NCBI RefSeq assembly: GCF_033100135.1
Contig: NZ_CP136920.1
Coordinates: 5,389,001 to 5,453,000, forward strand
Source of the DNA: Rubellicoccus peritrichatus
GTDB lineage: Bacteria; Verrucomicrobiota; Verrucomicrobiia; Opitutales; Cerasicoccaceae
DNA: 64,000 bases
Direction: 5' to 3'
Numbering within the stretch: the first letter of the stretch is position 1; the number at the start of each line of letters is the position of its first letter. Position numbers and translations under genes: made by a program. This document shows positions 19,056-28,342 of this stretch, piece by piece. The notes under the pieces are model-generated. The model was not told the DNA's origin. It made no database searches and saw nothing but the letters and a program-made list of their open reading frames with translations.

Positions 19056-19538
19056 TTAGCTATCTTTCTTAAGATGCGATCGAATGGCCTCAAGTTTCTT
19101 TACCGTGAGGATATCCTTCTGACGCTTCAACGCGGACTTCGCGATGATAAGCCCATCAAAATCAAGTGTCTTGATCGTTCCAAAATCGAGCTTAATCTCA
19201 CGAGCATACTGCAAGACCAAATCATAGTCACCAAGCCCTTCAATCCTACCTAGACAATCCAGGCTTCCCAAATCGGTTTGCAAGTAAAGGTTCTTGATCG
19301 AATCTGCTGTCGCCATTTCCCGGGTGATCGTTTTTTTATCAGGTCCCATACGATAGCGCGGATTTAGATCATCAACCGAATCATAAATACGGTTGAGATT
19401 CTCTGAACTCAATCGCACGCAAATATCAAGATCCTGAGTGAGCATATCACTCCCCAAAAGCATCGAAGCATAACCGCCAACTACAACAAACTCTGTGCTG
19501 TGCTTATGAAGCCTTTGCAATAGCGTTAGAAAGTCCAT
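19056..19538 (-). CDS. Nucleotidyltransferase-fold protein
   Basis: 160-residue small nucleotidyltransferase (pol-beta fold). FVVVGGYASMLLGSDMLTQD and LDICVR provide the GG[SA]-type turn and a catalytic DxD-like motif (QDLDI). LDFDGLIIAKSALKRQKD near 130 is typical of the DUF6036/MNT-like group. Related proteins act as antitoxins or AMP transferases paired with small partners. The start overlaps the end of a 72-residue upstream gene by 35 bases, so they form a translationally coupled pair. Confidence 0.72.
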   Translation of the reverse strand: MDFLTLLQRLHKHSTEFVVVGGYASMLLGSDMLTQDLDICVRLSSENLNRIYDSVDDLNPRYRMGPDKKTITREMATADSIKNLYLQTDLGSLDCLGRIEGLGDYDLVLQYAREIKLDFGTIKTLDFDGLIIAKSALKRQKDILTVKKLEAIRSHLKKDS

Positions 19539-19722
19539 CTATTTGCATCAATGCGGCTTCACGTAATTGCATTGCCTGGTTCATCGCACGATCATGCTGA
19601 ATGATGCGCTCAGTGTAACTCAACTTGAGATTAGCCTCAATTAATGACATATCACAACCATAAGCCTCAGCTTCCCGCCAGGCATCTCTTGGTCCCTTGC
19701 TGTCGTGATTATCATTTCCCAT
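19504..19722 (-). CDS. Small helical partner of the nucleotidyltransferase
   Basis: 72 residues with the core AEAYGCDMSLIEANLKLSYT and RIIQHDRAMNQAMQLREAA, a pattern I recall as widespread in environmental bacteria next to small nucleotidyltransferases. Mostly amphipathic helix; function unknown. It overlaps the downstream nucleotidyltransferase gene by 35 bases, suggesting coupled expression as a two-component module, possibly toxin-antitoxin-like (inference only). Confidence 0.65.
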   Translation of the reverse strand: MGNDNHDSKGPRDAWREAEAYGCDMSLIEANLKLSYTERIIQHDRAMNQAMQLREAALMQIDGLSNAIAKAS

Positions 19723-19782
19723 AAAAAATAGAGTATACTAATTATCAGCGGGAGAGTGCAAGCGCGCAGTCACAGGAAACAA

Positions 19783-20724
19783 TCACGCCCGGGGGTGCGC
19801 TCGCGCATGTGCCTCTTTCAAACGGGAAATACTAACGTGCGTATAAATCTGTGTGGTGGAAAGACTGGCATGGCCAAGTAATTCCTGCACCGTGCGAAGG
19901 TCTGCCCCTCGATCAAGCATATGTGTCGCGAAGGAATGTCGTATCTTATGGGGCGTCAAATCCAGTGGCAAATCCGCCAGACTTAGATAGCGTTTGAGCA
20001 TGAGCTGAACCCACCGCACCGACAGGCGCTTGCCTTTTTCATCAATCAATATCGGTGCATTACGTGATGTGTCACTGGAAAACTCCGCGCGGTACTTTCG
20101 ATACACGGCCATCGCAACATCCCCCAGAGGACACAGGCGTTCTTTACTCCCCTTCCCCAAGACCCGAGCCATACCTTCTTTTTCATCTATGTCACCGTAG
20201 TTTAAAGCAACCAGTTCACTCACGCGAAGCCCGCCACCATAAAGTAACTCCATCACAAGACGATCACGTATCGCTTCAGAAGGCTTGATAACCTCCTCTT
20301 CCATCAATCGCGTCGGCCCGGCGAGCAACTTCGCGATCTGGGCTTCATTCAAAACAATCGGGAGCCGCTTCTCGGTTTTGAGCAAGGCTTGTCCCGCAAT
20401 TGGGTTCCCTTTCACTAAATTGTGCTTGCGGAGGTATTTATAGAACGTTTGCAGACCGGAAAAGTGCAGCCGAACTGTTCGCCGATCCCAACGGTCATTG
20501 GCATGTAAAACATAACGTCGGACCTGTCGAGCATCCACTGCGTCAAAGTCTCCTGCCCAGTCGCAGGTCTGACGCAACCACAGGGCAAATTGTTGGATCG
20601 CATGGCGGTAATTGCGAACCGTCTTGTCCGATAAACGACGCTCTTTCTCGATGTGGACCAGAAATTCGCCCACACATGGCGGCAAAACCAGTTTGGGCTC
20701 TTCAGAATCCTCCGACATTACCAT
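19783..20724 (-). CDS. XerC/XerD-type tyrosine recombinase
   Basis: 313-residue site-specific recombinase, likely for chromosome dimer resolution. The N-terminal SAM-like core-binding domain covers about 15-105. The catalytic domain has Arg in GGGLRVSELVAL, Lys in LGKGSKERLCPLG, His-x-x-Arg in HKIRHSFATHMLDRG, and His/Tyr in LLGHASLSTTQIYTHVS. It lacks the extra helix insert that defines integron integrases, so it is not IntI although a cassette array lies 11 kb away. The first bases overlap the end of the beta-propeller gene by seven. Confidence 0.9.
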   Translation of the reverse strand: MVMSEDSEEPKLVLPPCVGEFLVHIEKERRLSDKTVRNYRHAIQQFALWLRQTCDWAGDFDAVDARQVRRYVLHANDRWDRRTVRLHFSGLQTFYKYLRKHNLVKGNPIAGQALLKTEKRLPIVLNEAQIAKLLAGPTRLMEEEVIKPSEAIRDRLVMELLYGGGLRVSELVALNYGDIDEKEGMARVLGKGSKERLCPLGDVAMAVYRKYRAEFSSDTSRNAPILIDEKGKRLSVRWVQLMLKRYLSLADLPLDLTPHKIRHSFATHMLDRGADLRTVQELLGHASLSTTQIYTHVSISRLKEAHARAHPRA

Positions 20725-21713
20725 TGAATCGGTTTCATCGAGACCGGACTGATAGCAAGCCCGTCGGAACCAGCACCGGCTTTAAAAATCCGAACCACTT
20801 TCCAGGTTTTACAATCAATCTCCACAACCCTGGCGCCATCCTGAGCTCCAGCATAGAGATAGGTTCCATCCGGAGCAAACAGAAGCGAAGCCGGCGCGAT
20901 GGCGCCTTCGCTGGCAACATCTATCGCTGCAATCTCCTTGCGAGTCGCGGCATCATAAATGACGATACGGTTACCATGCAAATCCGCCACCGCCACGACT
21001 TTGCCATCAGGACTGAAGCGGACGCGAATTGGCAAAAATTGAACGTCAATCGTATCAATCTGCTTTAAGGTATCTGTATCATAGATAAAAATATTCTCCG
21101 ACTGATTATTCCCAATCCACAACTCCTTGCTATCGGGACTAACCGTAACGCCCTCCGGCCCCTTGCCGGCCTTCACTGTTTTGAGCAACTGCATATTTGG
21201 CACATCGATCACGCAAAAGGTACCAGATCCACGATTAGTCACATAAGCTGTCTTTGCATCTGGAGATAACGCCAGTAAATGAGTTCCGATCTGATCTGTA
21301 GCAACGGAAGCAACGACCTTCCCTTCGGGGATATTAACTTTAATAACATCATGAGTCTCCTCTGTGGTGACAATAACATCATCAGTATCTCCAATCCACT
21401 CAATGCCATGCGGTGCTTTATGCGGGCTGATTGAGATGGTCTTGATCAGTTTTGTCGAAGCGACATCAAATACATTCAGCTCCTGCCCAATGTAACCGTC
21501 TTCCATGTAGGAGACGACAACCAATTCGGTCTTATCAGGTGACAGCGTAAGCTCATGGGGCGAGCCACCTGTCTCCGGCTGGACGACTTCTCTGGCAGTA
21601 TTCAGATCAATAAAACTAACAGTACTGGCGTATTTGTTACCAACCATCAAAGTGTTTCCAAATAATAATGGAGAAACAATTACGCTGACAAAGATTGCAG
21701 ATGTAAGCTTCAT
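20718..21713 (-). CDS. Exported YVTN/YncE-like beta-propeller
   Basis: 331 residues. Signal peptide about 1-18 (IVSPLLFG region). The rest is repeated beta-propeller blades with YVTN-type cores: GNKYASTVSFIDLNTAREV, LSPDAKTAYVTNRGSGTFCV, VSPDSKELWIGNNQSENIFI, FSPDGKVVAVADLHGNRIVI and FAPDGTYLYAGAQDGARVVE. Seven blades are plausible. Probably periplasmic or surface-exposed; ligand unknown. Overlaps the downstream xer gene start. Confidence 0.78.
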   Translation of the reverse strand: MKLTSAIFVSVIVSPLLFGNTLMVGNKYASTVSFIDLNTAREVVQPETGGSPHELTLSPDKTELVVVSYMEDGYIGQELNVFDVASTKLIKTISISPHKAPHGIEWIGDTDDVIVTTEETHDVIKVNIPEGKVVASVATDQIGTHLLALSPDAKTAYVTNRGSGTFCVIDVPNMQLLKTVKAGKGPEGVTVSPDSKELWIGNNQSENIFIYDTDTLKQIDTIDVQFLPIRVRFSPDGKVVAVADLHGNRIVIYDAATRKEIAAIDVASEGAIAPASLLFAPDGTYLYAGAQDGARVVEIDCKTWKVVRIFKAGAGSDGLAISPVSMKPIQW

Positions 21714-21891
21714 ATCGATAAGTGGGTTATAGAATCAGTAGAACACTAATTCTAATTCGAACCGATAGGCAAACATAACTATTGGTAATGATTTCCAGTA
21801 AGGTGGCACTCCATACTGCCATATTACCTGAATAGCTCCGCAAACATCAACTATCACTTAGTTATCTAAATGCTGTTCGAGAAAGAACACT

Positions 21892-23304
21892 CTATGCCAT
21901 AAAGCCAATCGGCTTTTCACCGGAATTGATTCCATAAAAGCGACCAATATTTGGAAAAATGTTTGGCAGAGAACTGGCATCGACTCCCATCCACATTGCC
22001 ATTTCAGCGAAGTATTCGTCAACCGATAGAGTTGGGATAAGACGGCCCCGACCAGTATCAAGTGGGTTCCCTGCATAAAGTGAGGGATACTGTCCAAAGA
22101 GACAACCGCCATTCACACTACCTCCCATCACGATGTGATTACCACCCCAGGCATGATCGGAGCCACGCCCGTTGGAAGTCAAAGTGCGACCGAAATCCGA
22201 AGCGGTAAAGGTGGTTACTTTGTCAGCCACTCCGAGCTCCTGAGTCGCCACATGAAACTCGGATAAACCCTTGCTAACAACGGACAGCATCTGGTTTTGT
22301 GCATTGATGACCTCGTCATGATGGTCCCAGCCACCAAAAAGGATGAAGAAAGTCTGGCGCCGCTGCCCGAGTGCCTTGCGGCTGGCGATGGTTTTGGCAA
22401 TCGCCCTGAAGCTCTGTGACACTTCATTCGCCGAGAATGCAGTTTGTATGGTCGGAGCCGACTGCAAAGCTGTCCGAAAGAGTTCATTGGCCTCGATACT
22501 CCCTTTTGAGAGACTGGCATAATTCTTTTCAAACAGATTACGATACTCCTGGTCCATCATGCTTTGGATCGAACTTTGCCGCAATTGATCCATAAGCCCG
22601 CCATCACCGTCTTCTGCATTTTCTCCTACAACTTGCCCTGGTGATGTAACATAGTTGAATGTCTGATTACCGGTTTGAAATACATTGTTACCTGAGACCG
22701 AAATGTTCATGGAAACGCGTTGGTCCTGATTGGCGGCTTGAAGCATATCGGCCATACCTCCTGCCCAACCCGTGGTCGAACGTCGGTCAGGAATGGAAGA
22801 TTGCCAATGCATGATCTGGTCGGAATGCGAATAAAGTCCCAATGGCAAACGGTTAGAACCGCTGAGGACGCCGTTCAGCGTAGTGGGTTCAACCAGGGTG
22901 CCGACGTTCGCCACCATTGAAGCATGCCCGTTGTTGAAGAGTTGTTGTAACTCTGGCATAGCTGGATGGACGCCGAACTCGCGCCCATCTGAGTTCACAA
23001 TATTAATGGGCAGAAGTGAATCGCGTTTGAGCGCCAGGTCAGTTCGAATGCCTTGGTATTCATTGTAATCCGATACACTACGCGGTACCAGCATGTTAAA
23101 GGAATCGTTTCCACCGGCGAGGAAGAGACAGACAAGCGCCTTATAGTCTTCGCCATTGTCAATGATTGGGATATTTGAAACGGCCGCACTTGCCATGCGC
23201 AGATTGAAAAGTGTGGAAAACAATGCGGTGGAACCAACCGCAGCACAACTGGCCTGTCCCATGAAACGACGGCGGGACATACGGAGTTTATCTGCTTCTT
23301 TCAT
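21892..23304 (-). CDS. DUF1501 protein with Tat signal
   Basis: 470 residues. Twin-arginine signal at the start (MSRRRFMGQASCAAVG), then the DUF1501 body: LVCLFLAGGNDSFNMLVP near 55, ALRKALGQRRQTFFILFGGWDHHDE-type catalytic-like block near 320, and SDHAWGGNHIVMGG near 415. DUF1501 belongs to the alkaline-phosphatase/sulfatase-like superfamily; no defined substrate is known. It is 19 bases downstream of the DUF1800 gene, the usual pair in Planctomycetes and Verrucomicrobia. Confidence 0.88.
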   Translation of the reverse strand: MKEADKLRMSRRRFMGQASCAAVGSTALFSTLFNLRMASAAVSNIPIIDNGEDYKALVCLFLAGGNDSFNMLVPRSVSDYNEYQGIRTDLALKRDSLLPINIVNSDGREFGVHPAMPELQQLFNNGHASMVANVGTLVEPTTLNGVLSGSNRLPLGLYSHSDQIMHWQSSIPDRRSTTGWAGGMADMLQAANQDQRVSMNISVSGNNVFQTGNQTFNYVTSPGQVVGENAEDGDGGLMDQLRQSSIQSMMDQEYRNLFEKNYASLSKGSIEANELFRTALQSAPTIQTAFSANEVSQSFRAIAKTIASRKALGQRRQTFFILFGGWDHHDEVINAQNQMLSVVSKGLSEFHVATQELGVADKVTTFTASDFGRTLTSNGRGSDHAWGGNHIVMGGSVNGGCLFGQYPSLYAGNPLDTGRGRLIPTLSVDEYFAEMAMWMGVDASSLPNIFPNIGRFYGINSGEKPIGFMA

Positions 23305-23323
23305 AACAAATGTCTTTCTGGTT

Positions 23324-25459
23324 TTAATGTGAGATTACAAAATCGGGTGAGACAAAGATCAAATAGATGGCAAAACGAACGCGTTCCTCAGCCGAGATAC
23401 CTTCATTGCTCATCCGCGTTAGGCTGGATTCGACAATCTGTCGTGTGCTCGAAGAGAGTGTGCCATAAGTCAGCAGCGTATCGAGGCGGTCAAGTAGTGC
23501 TCTCGGATTATCAACCAGGGCAATCTCCTGTGACAGATCGACCGACCATGTCCAGTTATCGATACCAAGGCGAGTTGCATCTTCCGGCTCCAGCTCCTGG
23601 ATAAAATCCTCGACGATAACACCATACATGACATCAGCAATTTCCGTCAATGTATAGGAATTTGTAATTTGAAATTCAGGGGCAAACAAACCTGCCTCAG
23701 AGACGGCTCCAAGAGGGCTGTAGTCTGGCAGAAAGAAATTGAAAACACTGGGCGAAGAAAGAGGTCTTTGCAAAAAAGCTTCACTAAACCCAACATCATC
23801 GATGAAGTAATCACTACCGCCTGGCTGGCCATTGAACGCTTTTAAATAAGTAACGAACCGGAAGTAAGGCTCCCGCATTTTGCCCTGACTTGGATCGTTA
23901 AGCAAATCGAGGCTCATTGCCTCCGGATCGAGCAGGATCGCTTCGATAATGGCTTTCATATCACCACGCACGCCCTTTCCATTGTTAGCGAAAACATCCG
24001 CCACCCGTTTGATATAGGCAGGACTTGGATTGGATTTCACCAGCCGCTGTATGAGCAAACGACTGATAAACGGTCCGGTATTCGGATGATTAAAGAGATT
24101 GTCCAGTGCATCGGATATATCCTTCTGAATATTCTGATTGGCAGGCAGGGCGACTCCATTCAGCAAACGTTTTTCCTCCTTATCATGTTCACGATCAAAG
24201 AGAATCATGGGGTCAACGTAATTGAACATTTCATAACCGTAGATGGCCTCAAAGGGAATCGTTTCCAAGGTTGGCGGAGAATCAAACTGCATTGGTGGAA
24301 CACCTTCCATTTCGAATTCCTTAACGACCTCAAGGAATTCTTCGAAATTTCCCTGGATCTCTATGAGTTCGCTCCGGATATCGTAATTCATTCCGGTAAA
24401 GACACGGGCAAACGCCGTGATCTCTTCGTTTCCATAAGTTGGTATCGGTTGACCAGATGCATTCAATCTTTGAGTTCCATCCGGGTTCAATTCGAAGAGA
24501 CCGATTGTGAAAAGCTGCATGACTTCACGTGCATAATTTTCATCGGGGAAACGTCCGGTTTGAGGATCCGCTTTTCGGTTGCCGACATGACTAAGATATG
24601 CCCCCATCGCAGGGTGATAAGTAACATCCTCCAATAATTGACGATAGTTACCAAAAGCATTCCGCTGCAGCATATCATAATAACTCGCCATACCCAATGG
24701 GCTGTCTTCCAAGTTATCAAGGCGATCGGAGACAACAAATATTTCGCTCAAGGCCAGGGCAACGCGATGGCGCAACATATCTTTGGCTGGATAAACAACA
24801 TTCCACCATCCCTGGCGGAAAGTATCCGGGCTTGAAAGCCCTTCTTCCGACATGACGTGACGCCGCTCAATATATTCTCTAATTGAAATAACCGGAAGGT
24901 TGAACTGCTCCTCCAGCCACACGTTGATGCCTTTGCTGGCTGCGCTCTGTATGGTTTGCATATCCACCCCAAGGGTCGATTGAGCAAGAAAGCGCGATGT
25001 TCTTTGGAGATTATCCAGTGCCGGGTCCATAACGGATCGATCATAAAGCAACCATTGCCCGGTTCGCGTGATAAAGTAATAAGTGAAATCTGTCTCTACG
25101 GCAAAATAGACCCAGCCGTTGATGGTATGGTAAACAAACGGATAAGTAGCTGCATTCGTCCACAACCAGGAGCGAAACCCGGCATGATAAAACCAAATGT
25201 TGTTGTTACCCGTTGACACAGCATACATCCAGCCCAAGCCCTGGCTGTAAATCCAATTGTTGTTTGCTTCGGGTTGCGAATAACTGCCAAGCCAACTGGA
25301 ATACCACCAGTTATTCTGAAGCGAACTCGAGCCTTCGATGACTGGGGTTCTCTCCTGAGAAAACAGTGGCGACAAAAAGCACAAACCAATAATTAAAATC
25401 AAAATGTGGCTAGCACGAAATGGGGATAAAAACTTGAGGAGGTTCTTCATAGTCATCAA
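23324..25459 (-). CDS. DUF1800 protein with Trp-rich N-terminal repeats
   Basis: 711 residues. Signal peptide about 10-36. Residues about 45-150 form an aromatic repeat region (WWYSSWLGSYSQ, GLGWMYAVSTGNNNIWFYHA, GFRSWLWTNAATYPFVYH). The DUF1800 domain follows (TSRFLAQSTLGV, then HRVALALSEIFVV, MQLFTIGLFELN, QRLVKSNPSPAYIKRV). Secreted and function unknown; always seen with DUF1501 proteins, as here. The start has three close Met codons (MMTMKN); the third is also possible. Confidence 0.85.
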   Translation of the reverse strand: MMTMKNLLKFLSPFRASHILILIIGLCFLSPLFSQERTPVIEGSSSLQNNWWYSSWLGSYSQPEANNNWIYSQGLGWMYAVSTGNNNIWFYHAGFRSWLWTNAATYPFVYHTINGWVYFAVETDFTYYFITRTGQWLLYDRSVMDPALDNLQRTSRFLAQSTLGVDMQTIQSAASKGINVWLEEQFNLPVISIREYIERRHVMSEEGLSSPDTFRQGWWNVVYPAKDMLRHRVALALSEIFVVSDRLDNLEDSPLGMASYYDMLQRNAFGNYRQLLEDVTYHPAMGAYLSHVGNRKADPQTGRFPDENYAREVMQLFTIGLFELNPDGTQRLNASGQPIPTYGNEEITAFARVFTGMNYDIRSELIEIQGNFEEFLEVVKEFEMEGVPPMQFDSPPTLETIPFEAIYGYEMFNYVDPMILFDREHDKEEKRLLNGVALPANQNIQKDISDALDNLFNHPNTGPFISRLLIQRLVKSNPSPAYIKRVADVFANNGKGVRGDMKAIIEAILLDPEAMSLDLLNDPSQGKMREPYFRFVTYLKAFNGQPGGSDYFIDDVGFSEAFLQRPLSSPSVFNFFLPDYSPLGAVSEAGLFAPEFQITNSYTLTEIADVMYGVIVEDFIQELEPEDATRLGIDNWTWSVDLSQEIALVDNPRALLDRLDTLLTYGTLSSSTRQIVESSLTRMSNEGISAEERVRFAIYLIFVSPDFVISH

Positions 25460-25544
25460 TTTTAGTGGAATTCACACTGGGTAGTTGGAACTTATTTATC
25501 TTCTATAACGAACGAAGATCATGAATTATTGGTGACCCGGTTCA

Positions 25545-25558
25545 TTTTTGCGCAAAAA
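25545..25558. promoter_or_regulatory. Palindrome TTTTTGCGCAAAAA upstream of sulfatase gene
   Basis: 14-bp perfect palindrome 97 bases before the sulfatase start. The same 12-bp core TTTTGCGCAAAA occurs at 46924-46935, just upstream of an XylR/AraC-type regulator. Candidate operator. Confidence 0.4.
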
Positions 25559-25655
25559 ACTTATGCCATCTGCGGCTTTTAAGGGATCTGATCTGTGAAG
25601 ATCACTTGCCTGGTCTACGACGAATCGACAATCTAAGCTCACACTCGTTTATTCA

Positions 25656-27188
25656 ATGCGCCCATATATTAATATTAAAGTTCTCTTTTTCCTCTGCTTC
25701 GTCACCAGAGTGGTTGCCAATACAAGTCACCCCAATATTGTCATGATCATTGCTGACGATCTGAAGCCCAGCATAGGAGCATTCGGAGACGAAAAGGCAA
25801 TAACACCAAACATGGACAAGCTTGCTGCTAATGGTGTTGTCTTCCTCAATAATCATTGTCAGCAAGCAGTATGTGGTCCATCTCGCAACAGTGTCTTCAC
25901 AGGGCAATTGCCCAACCGTAATGGAATTTGGGAATTTGGACAAAAGCTGCGTAAAGTTCGTCCCAACATTGTGACACTGCCACAGTACTTTAAACAACAC
26001 GGTTACCATGCCGCAAGTATGGGGAAAGTCTATGATGGACGTAACACCGATGGCTGGAGCACTCAGGATAAAGCCTCCTGGAGTGAACCTCACTCTTGGC
26101 CAAAGGGAAAAAGCGTTTTAGGGAAATATGCGGGTGTGGAAGCAAAAGCATTGGTCCAGCGTCTCAAAGATGAAGGAAAATGGGAAAAAAGTGTCGATGC
26201 TGGTCGGCAGTTAAGGGCACATGGATTTCGCCCTTCAACAGAAGCCGCCGAGGTCAAAGACACCGCTTATGCCGATGCCGTTATAGCCCAATCAGCGGTA
26301 AATAAAATAGAGCAGTTTGCATCTGAAGATAAGCCGTTCTTTCTCGCAGTTGGCTTTTCCAGCCCGCACCTGCCTTTCAACGCACCAACGAAATACTGGG
26401 ATCTCTATGAGCGCGAAGATTTCTCAGTTCACACAGATCAAAAGCGGGCGAAAGGGTCACCGGAAATTGCCTACCACAACATGGGAGAGTTACGCAGTTA
26501 CAGCGACATCCCAAATCAAGGCCCTATCCCCAAAGACAAACAGGCTGAGCTGGCACATGGATACTATGCTGCAACTTCATTTGTTGACGCGCAAATCGGC
26601 AAAGTCGTTGATGCAATCCAAACTATGGATATCGCCGACAATACCATTATCGTTCTCTGGGGTGATCATGGCTATCATTTGGGCGATCATGGTTTGTGGA
26701 ACAAGCATACGAATTTTGAGCAGGCAACGCGCTCACCTCTCATCATTGTCGATCCAGGTCTTTCCTCAAAGGACGTGGTTGTTAAAGCACCCACAGAATT
26801 GACCGACATATATCCGACGCTGTGTCAGCTGGCAGGTCTCCCGGTTCCAAATGAGAAGCTGGACGGAAAAAGCCTTGTGCCATTGATGGAGAATCCACAA
26901 GCACCACACCGCGGAGTCGCGCGCAGCCAATACCGACGAAAAAAAGGCGGCAAACCACATATGGGCTATTCCATTCGTTCGGACCGATACCGCCTTACAG
27001 AATGGATACAATGTGAGTACATGAATGGAGAATTCGATGGAGACTCAATCGCGATTGAGCTTTATGATTATCAGGAAGATTCAAACGAGACTATCAACCT
27101 TGCAGCGGACCCTGACCAGGCAGACAGGTCAACTGCAATGCGGCAAACCTTACGCGAAGCATTCGGACTTTCAGCCTTGGAACAGTAG
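25656..27188 (+). CDS. Secreted sulfatase, iduronate-2-sulfatase-like
   Basis: 510-residue formylglycine sulfatase. Signal peptide about 1-21. Metal ligands in MIIADDLKPSIGAFG; the modification site CGPSR (C-x-P-S-R) in QAVCGPSRNSVFTGQLPNRN near residue 75 is matured by formylglycine-generating enzyme; LWGDHGYHLGDHGLWNKHTN near 335 supplies further ligands. This layout is that of iduronate-2-sulfatase-like S1 subfamilies acting on sulfated polysaccharides. Divergent from the DUF1800 gene. No sugar hydrolase is adjacent, but a fucosidase lies in the same window. Confidence 0.9.
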   Translation: MRPYINIKVLFFLCFVTRVVANTSHPNIVMIIADDLKPSIGAFGDEKAITPNMDKLAANGVVFLNNHCQQAVCGPSRNSVFTGQLPNRNGIWEFGQKLRKVRPNIVTLPQYFKQHGYHAASMGKVYDGRNTDGWSTQDKASWSEPHSWPKGKSVLGKYAGVEAKALVQRLKDEGKWEKSVDAGRQLRAHGFRPSTEAAEVKDTAYADAVIAQSAVNKIEQFASEDKPFFLAVGFSSPHLPFNAPTKYWDLYEREDFSVHTDQKRAKGSPEIAYHNMGELRSYSDIPNQGPIPKDKQAELAHGYYAATSFVDAQIGKVVDAIQTMDIADNTIIVLWGDHGYHLGDHGLWNKHTNFEQATRSPLIIVDPGLSSKDVVVKAPTELTDIYPTLCQLAGLPVPNEKLDGKSLVPLMENPQAPHRGVARSQYRRKKGGKPHMGYSIRSDRYRLTEWIQCEYMNGEFDGDSIAIELYDYQEDSNETINLAADPDQADRSTAMRQTLREAFGLSALEQ

Positions 27189-27241
27189 ATTGTCTCAAAC
27201 TTCTGAGCGTCTTAGATAGCGCCCAATTAGAAAACCTCTCT

Positions 27242-27877
27242 TTACCATTCCAAGTGCTCATCCTGGCCAGTAAGTTCGTTAAAGCGCCGTTCGATAATCT
27301 TATCACGGGCATCTTCGCGCCTCTTCAAGAGGGTTCTCAATTCTTCGACTTCGTCCTCAAGATTGTTTAGCTCGGCTTTTTGTAATGAGAGCTTAAGGTC
27401 AAAAGCTTTTTCGATTTCCTGGCGGAGTTTCTTTCTTGTGCCCTCGCTGTCATCACCTTCCTCGATTTTCATCGAAAGCAAATGAGAGAGCACTTCACTG
27501 CGACTGTAATCCAGGAAAATCTTGGCGACGTCAGGTTGCCATTGTTTCAAATCTAGATACTCTTCGCGGACTTCCATTAAGTGCTGTAAAATTTCATAAG
27601 CATCATATGGATTCTCGGATACTTGTTGTGTAACCCATGGAATGGTTCCCTTGGGCATTTCTTTTTCAATGAACTGTCGAAGTTGTGCGCCCTCTTCGGT
27701 ATTACTCATGAATTCCCGAATTTTCTTCTGAATGTCTTCTGTGCTTTCCTCTTCGTTTTCGTGAACTGAAATTGCTTCTTCGTCTTCATGTTCATCGTCC
27801 TCGGCTCTAACGCCCAGGCTGAGTGACAAAAAAATGGCCAGAAACAGAATACTGATTTGTTTGTATTTACTTTTCAT
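27242..27877 (-). CDS. Exported acidic coiled-coil protein
   Basis: 211 residues, family not recognised. Signal peptide about 1-25 (VRAEDDEHEDEE follows), then an acidic stretch and long helices (LKQWQPDVAKIFLDYSRSEV and KAELNNLEDEVEELRTLLKR). The late part resembles periplasmic helical stress sensors of the CpxP/Spy type in general shape only. Last gene of a three-gene ECF sigma operon. Confidence 0.62.
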   Translation of the reverse strand: MKSKYKQISILFLAIFLSLSLGVRAEDDEHEDEEAISVHENEEESTEDIQKKIREFMSNTEEGAQLRQFIEKEMPKGTIPWVTQQVSENPYDAYEILQHLMEVREEYLDLKQWQPDVAKIFLDYSRSEVLSHLLSMKIEEGDDSEGTRKKLRQEIEKAFDLKLSLQKAELNNLEDEVEELRTLLKRREDARDKIIERRFNELTGQDEHLEW

Positions 27878-27889
27878 AATGAGAATTCC

Positions 27890-28342
27890 TTAAGAAAGAT
27901 CTTCGCGCAAAGTGCGAATTCGGTTTTCCAAATTTTGATTGTGATTCGAGTTTCGGTTGAAAAAAGTGGTGCCGCTGGAAGCATCGACTCGGCTGAGTCG
28001 CAGTCGTGTATCTTTAAGCCGTTGATCGATAACATCCGTCGAGGACCATGCCAATTCCGGTGGCAGAGGTTCAATGGTAATTGTTTCTTGAACGAATAAA
28101 GAGGGAGGAACTTGCGTCCCAGCGTTTTTGAATAATGTGACGGCAAGCAAGACTACTGCGACGCATGCGAATGCGAAACTAACGAATGCCCAGCGTCGGA
28201 CGAATTGAGTTCGCTGATGCTTTTGTTCAAACGCATCGTAAAGACCGGCTCGCTTTTGAGAGTCGAGTCGATAAGTGTGACTAGTGACTTTCTCAGCCAG
28301 TTCTTTGGCAAAGCGTTCTTCTTCTGGAGTGAGTTCACTCAT
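27890..28342 (-). CDS. Single-pass membrane protein, putative anti-sigma
   Basis: 150 residues. The cytoplasmic N-terminus (LTPEEERFAKELAEKVTSHT) is followed by one membrane helix at about 47-67 (WAFVSFAFACVAVVLLAVTL) and an outer helical tail with ENRIRTLREDLS. Starts within the stop of the sigma gene (ATGA overlap). Position and topology fit an anti-sigma factor; no HxxxCxxC motif is seen. Confidence 0.6.
   Translation of the reverse strand: MSELTPEEERFAKELAEKVTSHTYRLDSQKRAGLYDAFEQKHQRTQFVRRWAFVSFAFACVAVVLLAVTLFKNAGTQVPPSLFVQETITIEPLPPELAWSSTDVIDQRLKDTRLRLSRVDASSGTTFFNRNSNHNQNLENRIRTLREDLS

Noticed and set aside
19783-20724. Tyrosine recombinase as the missing integron integrase
   Set aside because: It has the Xer layout and lacks the additional integrase-specific insert between the catalytic boxes; its position 11 kb from the array with no attI nearby also argues against it.
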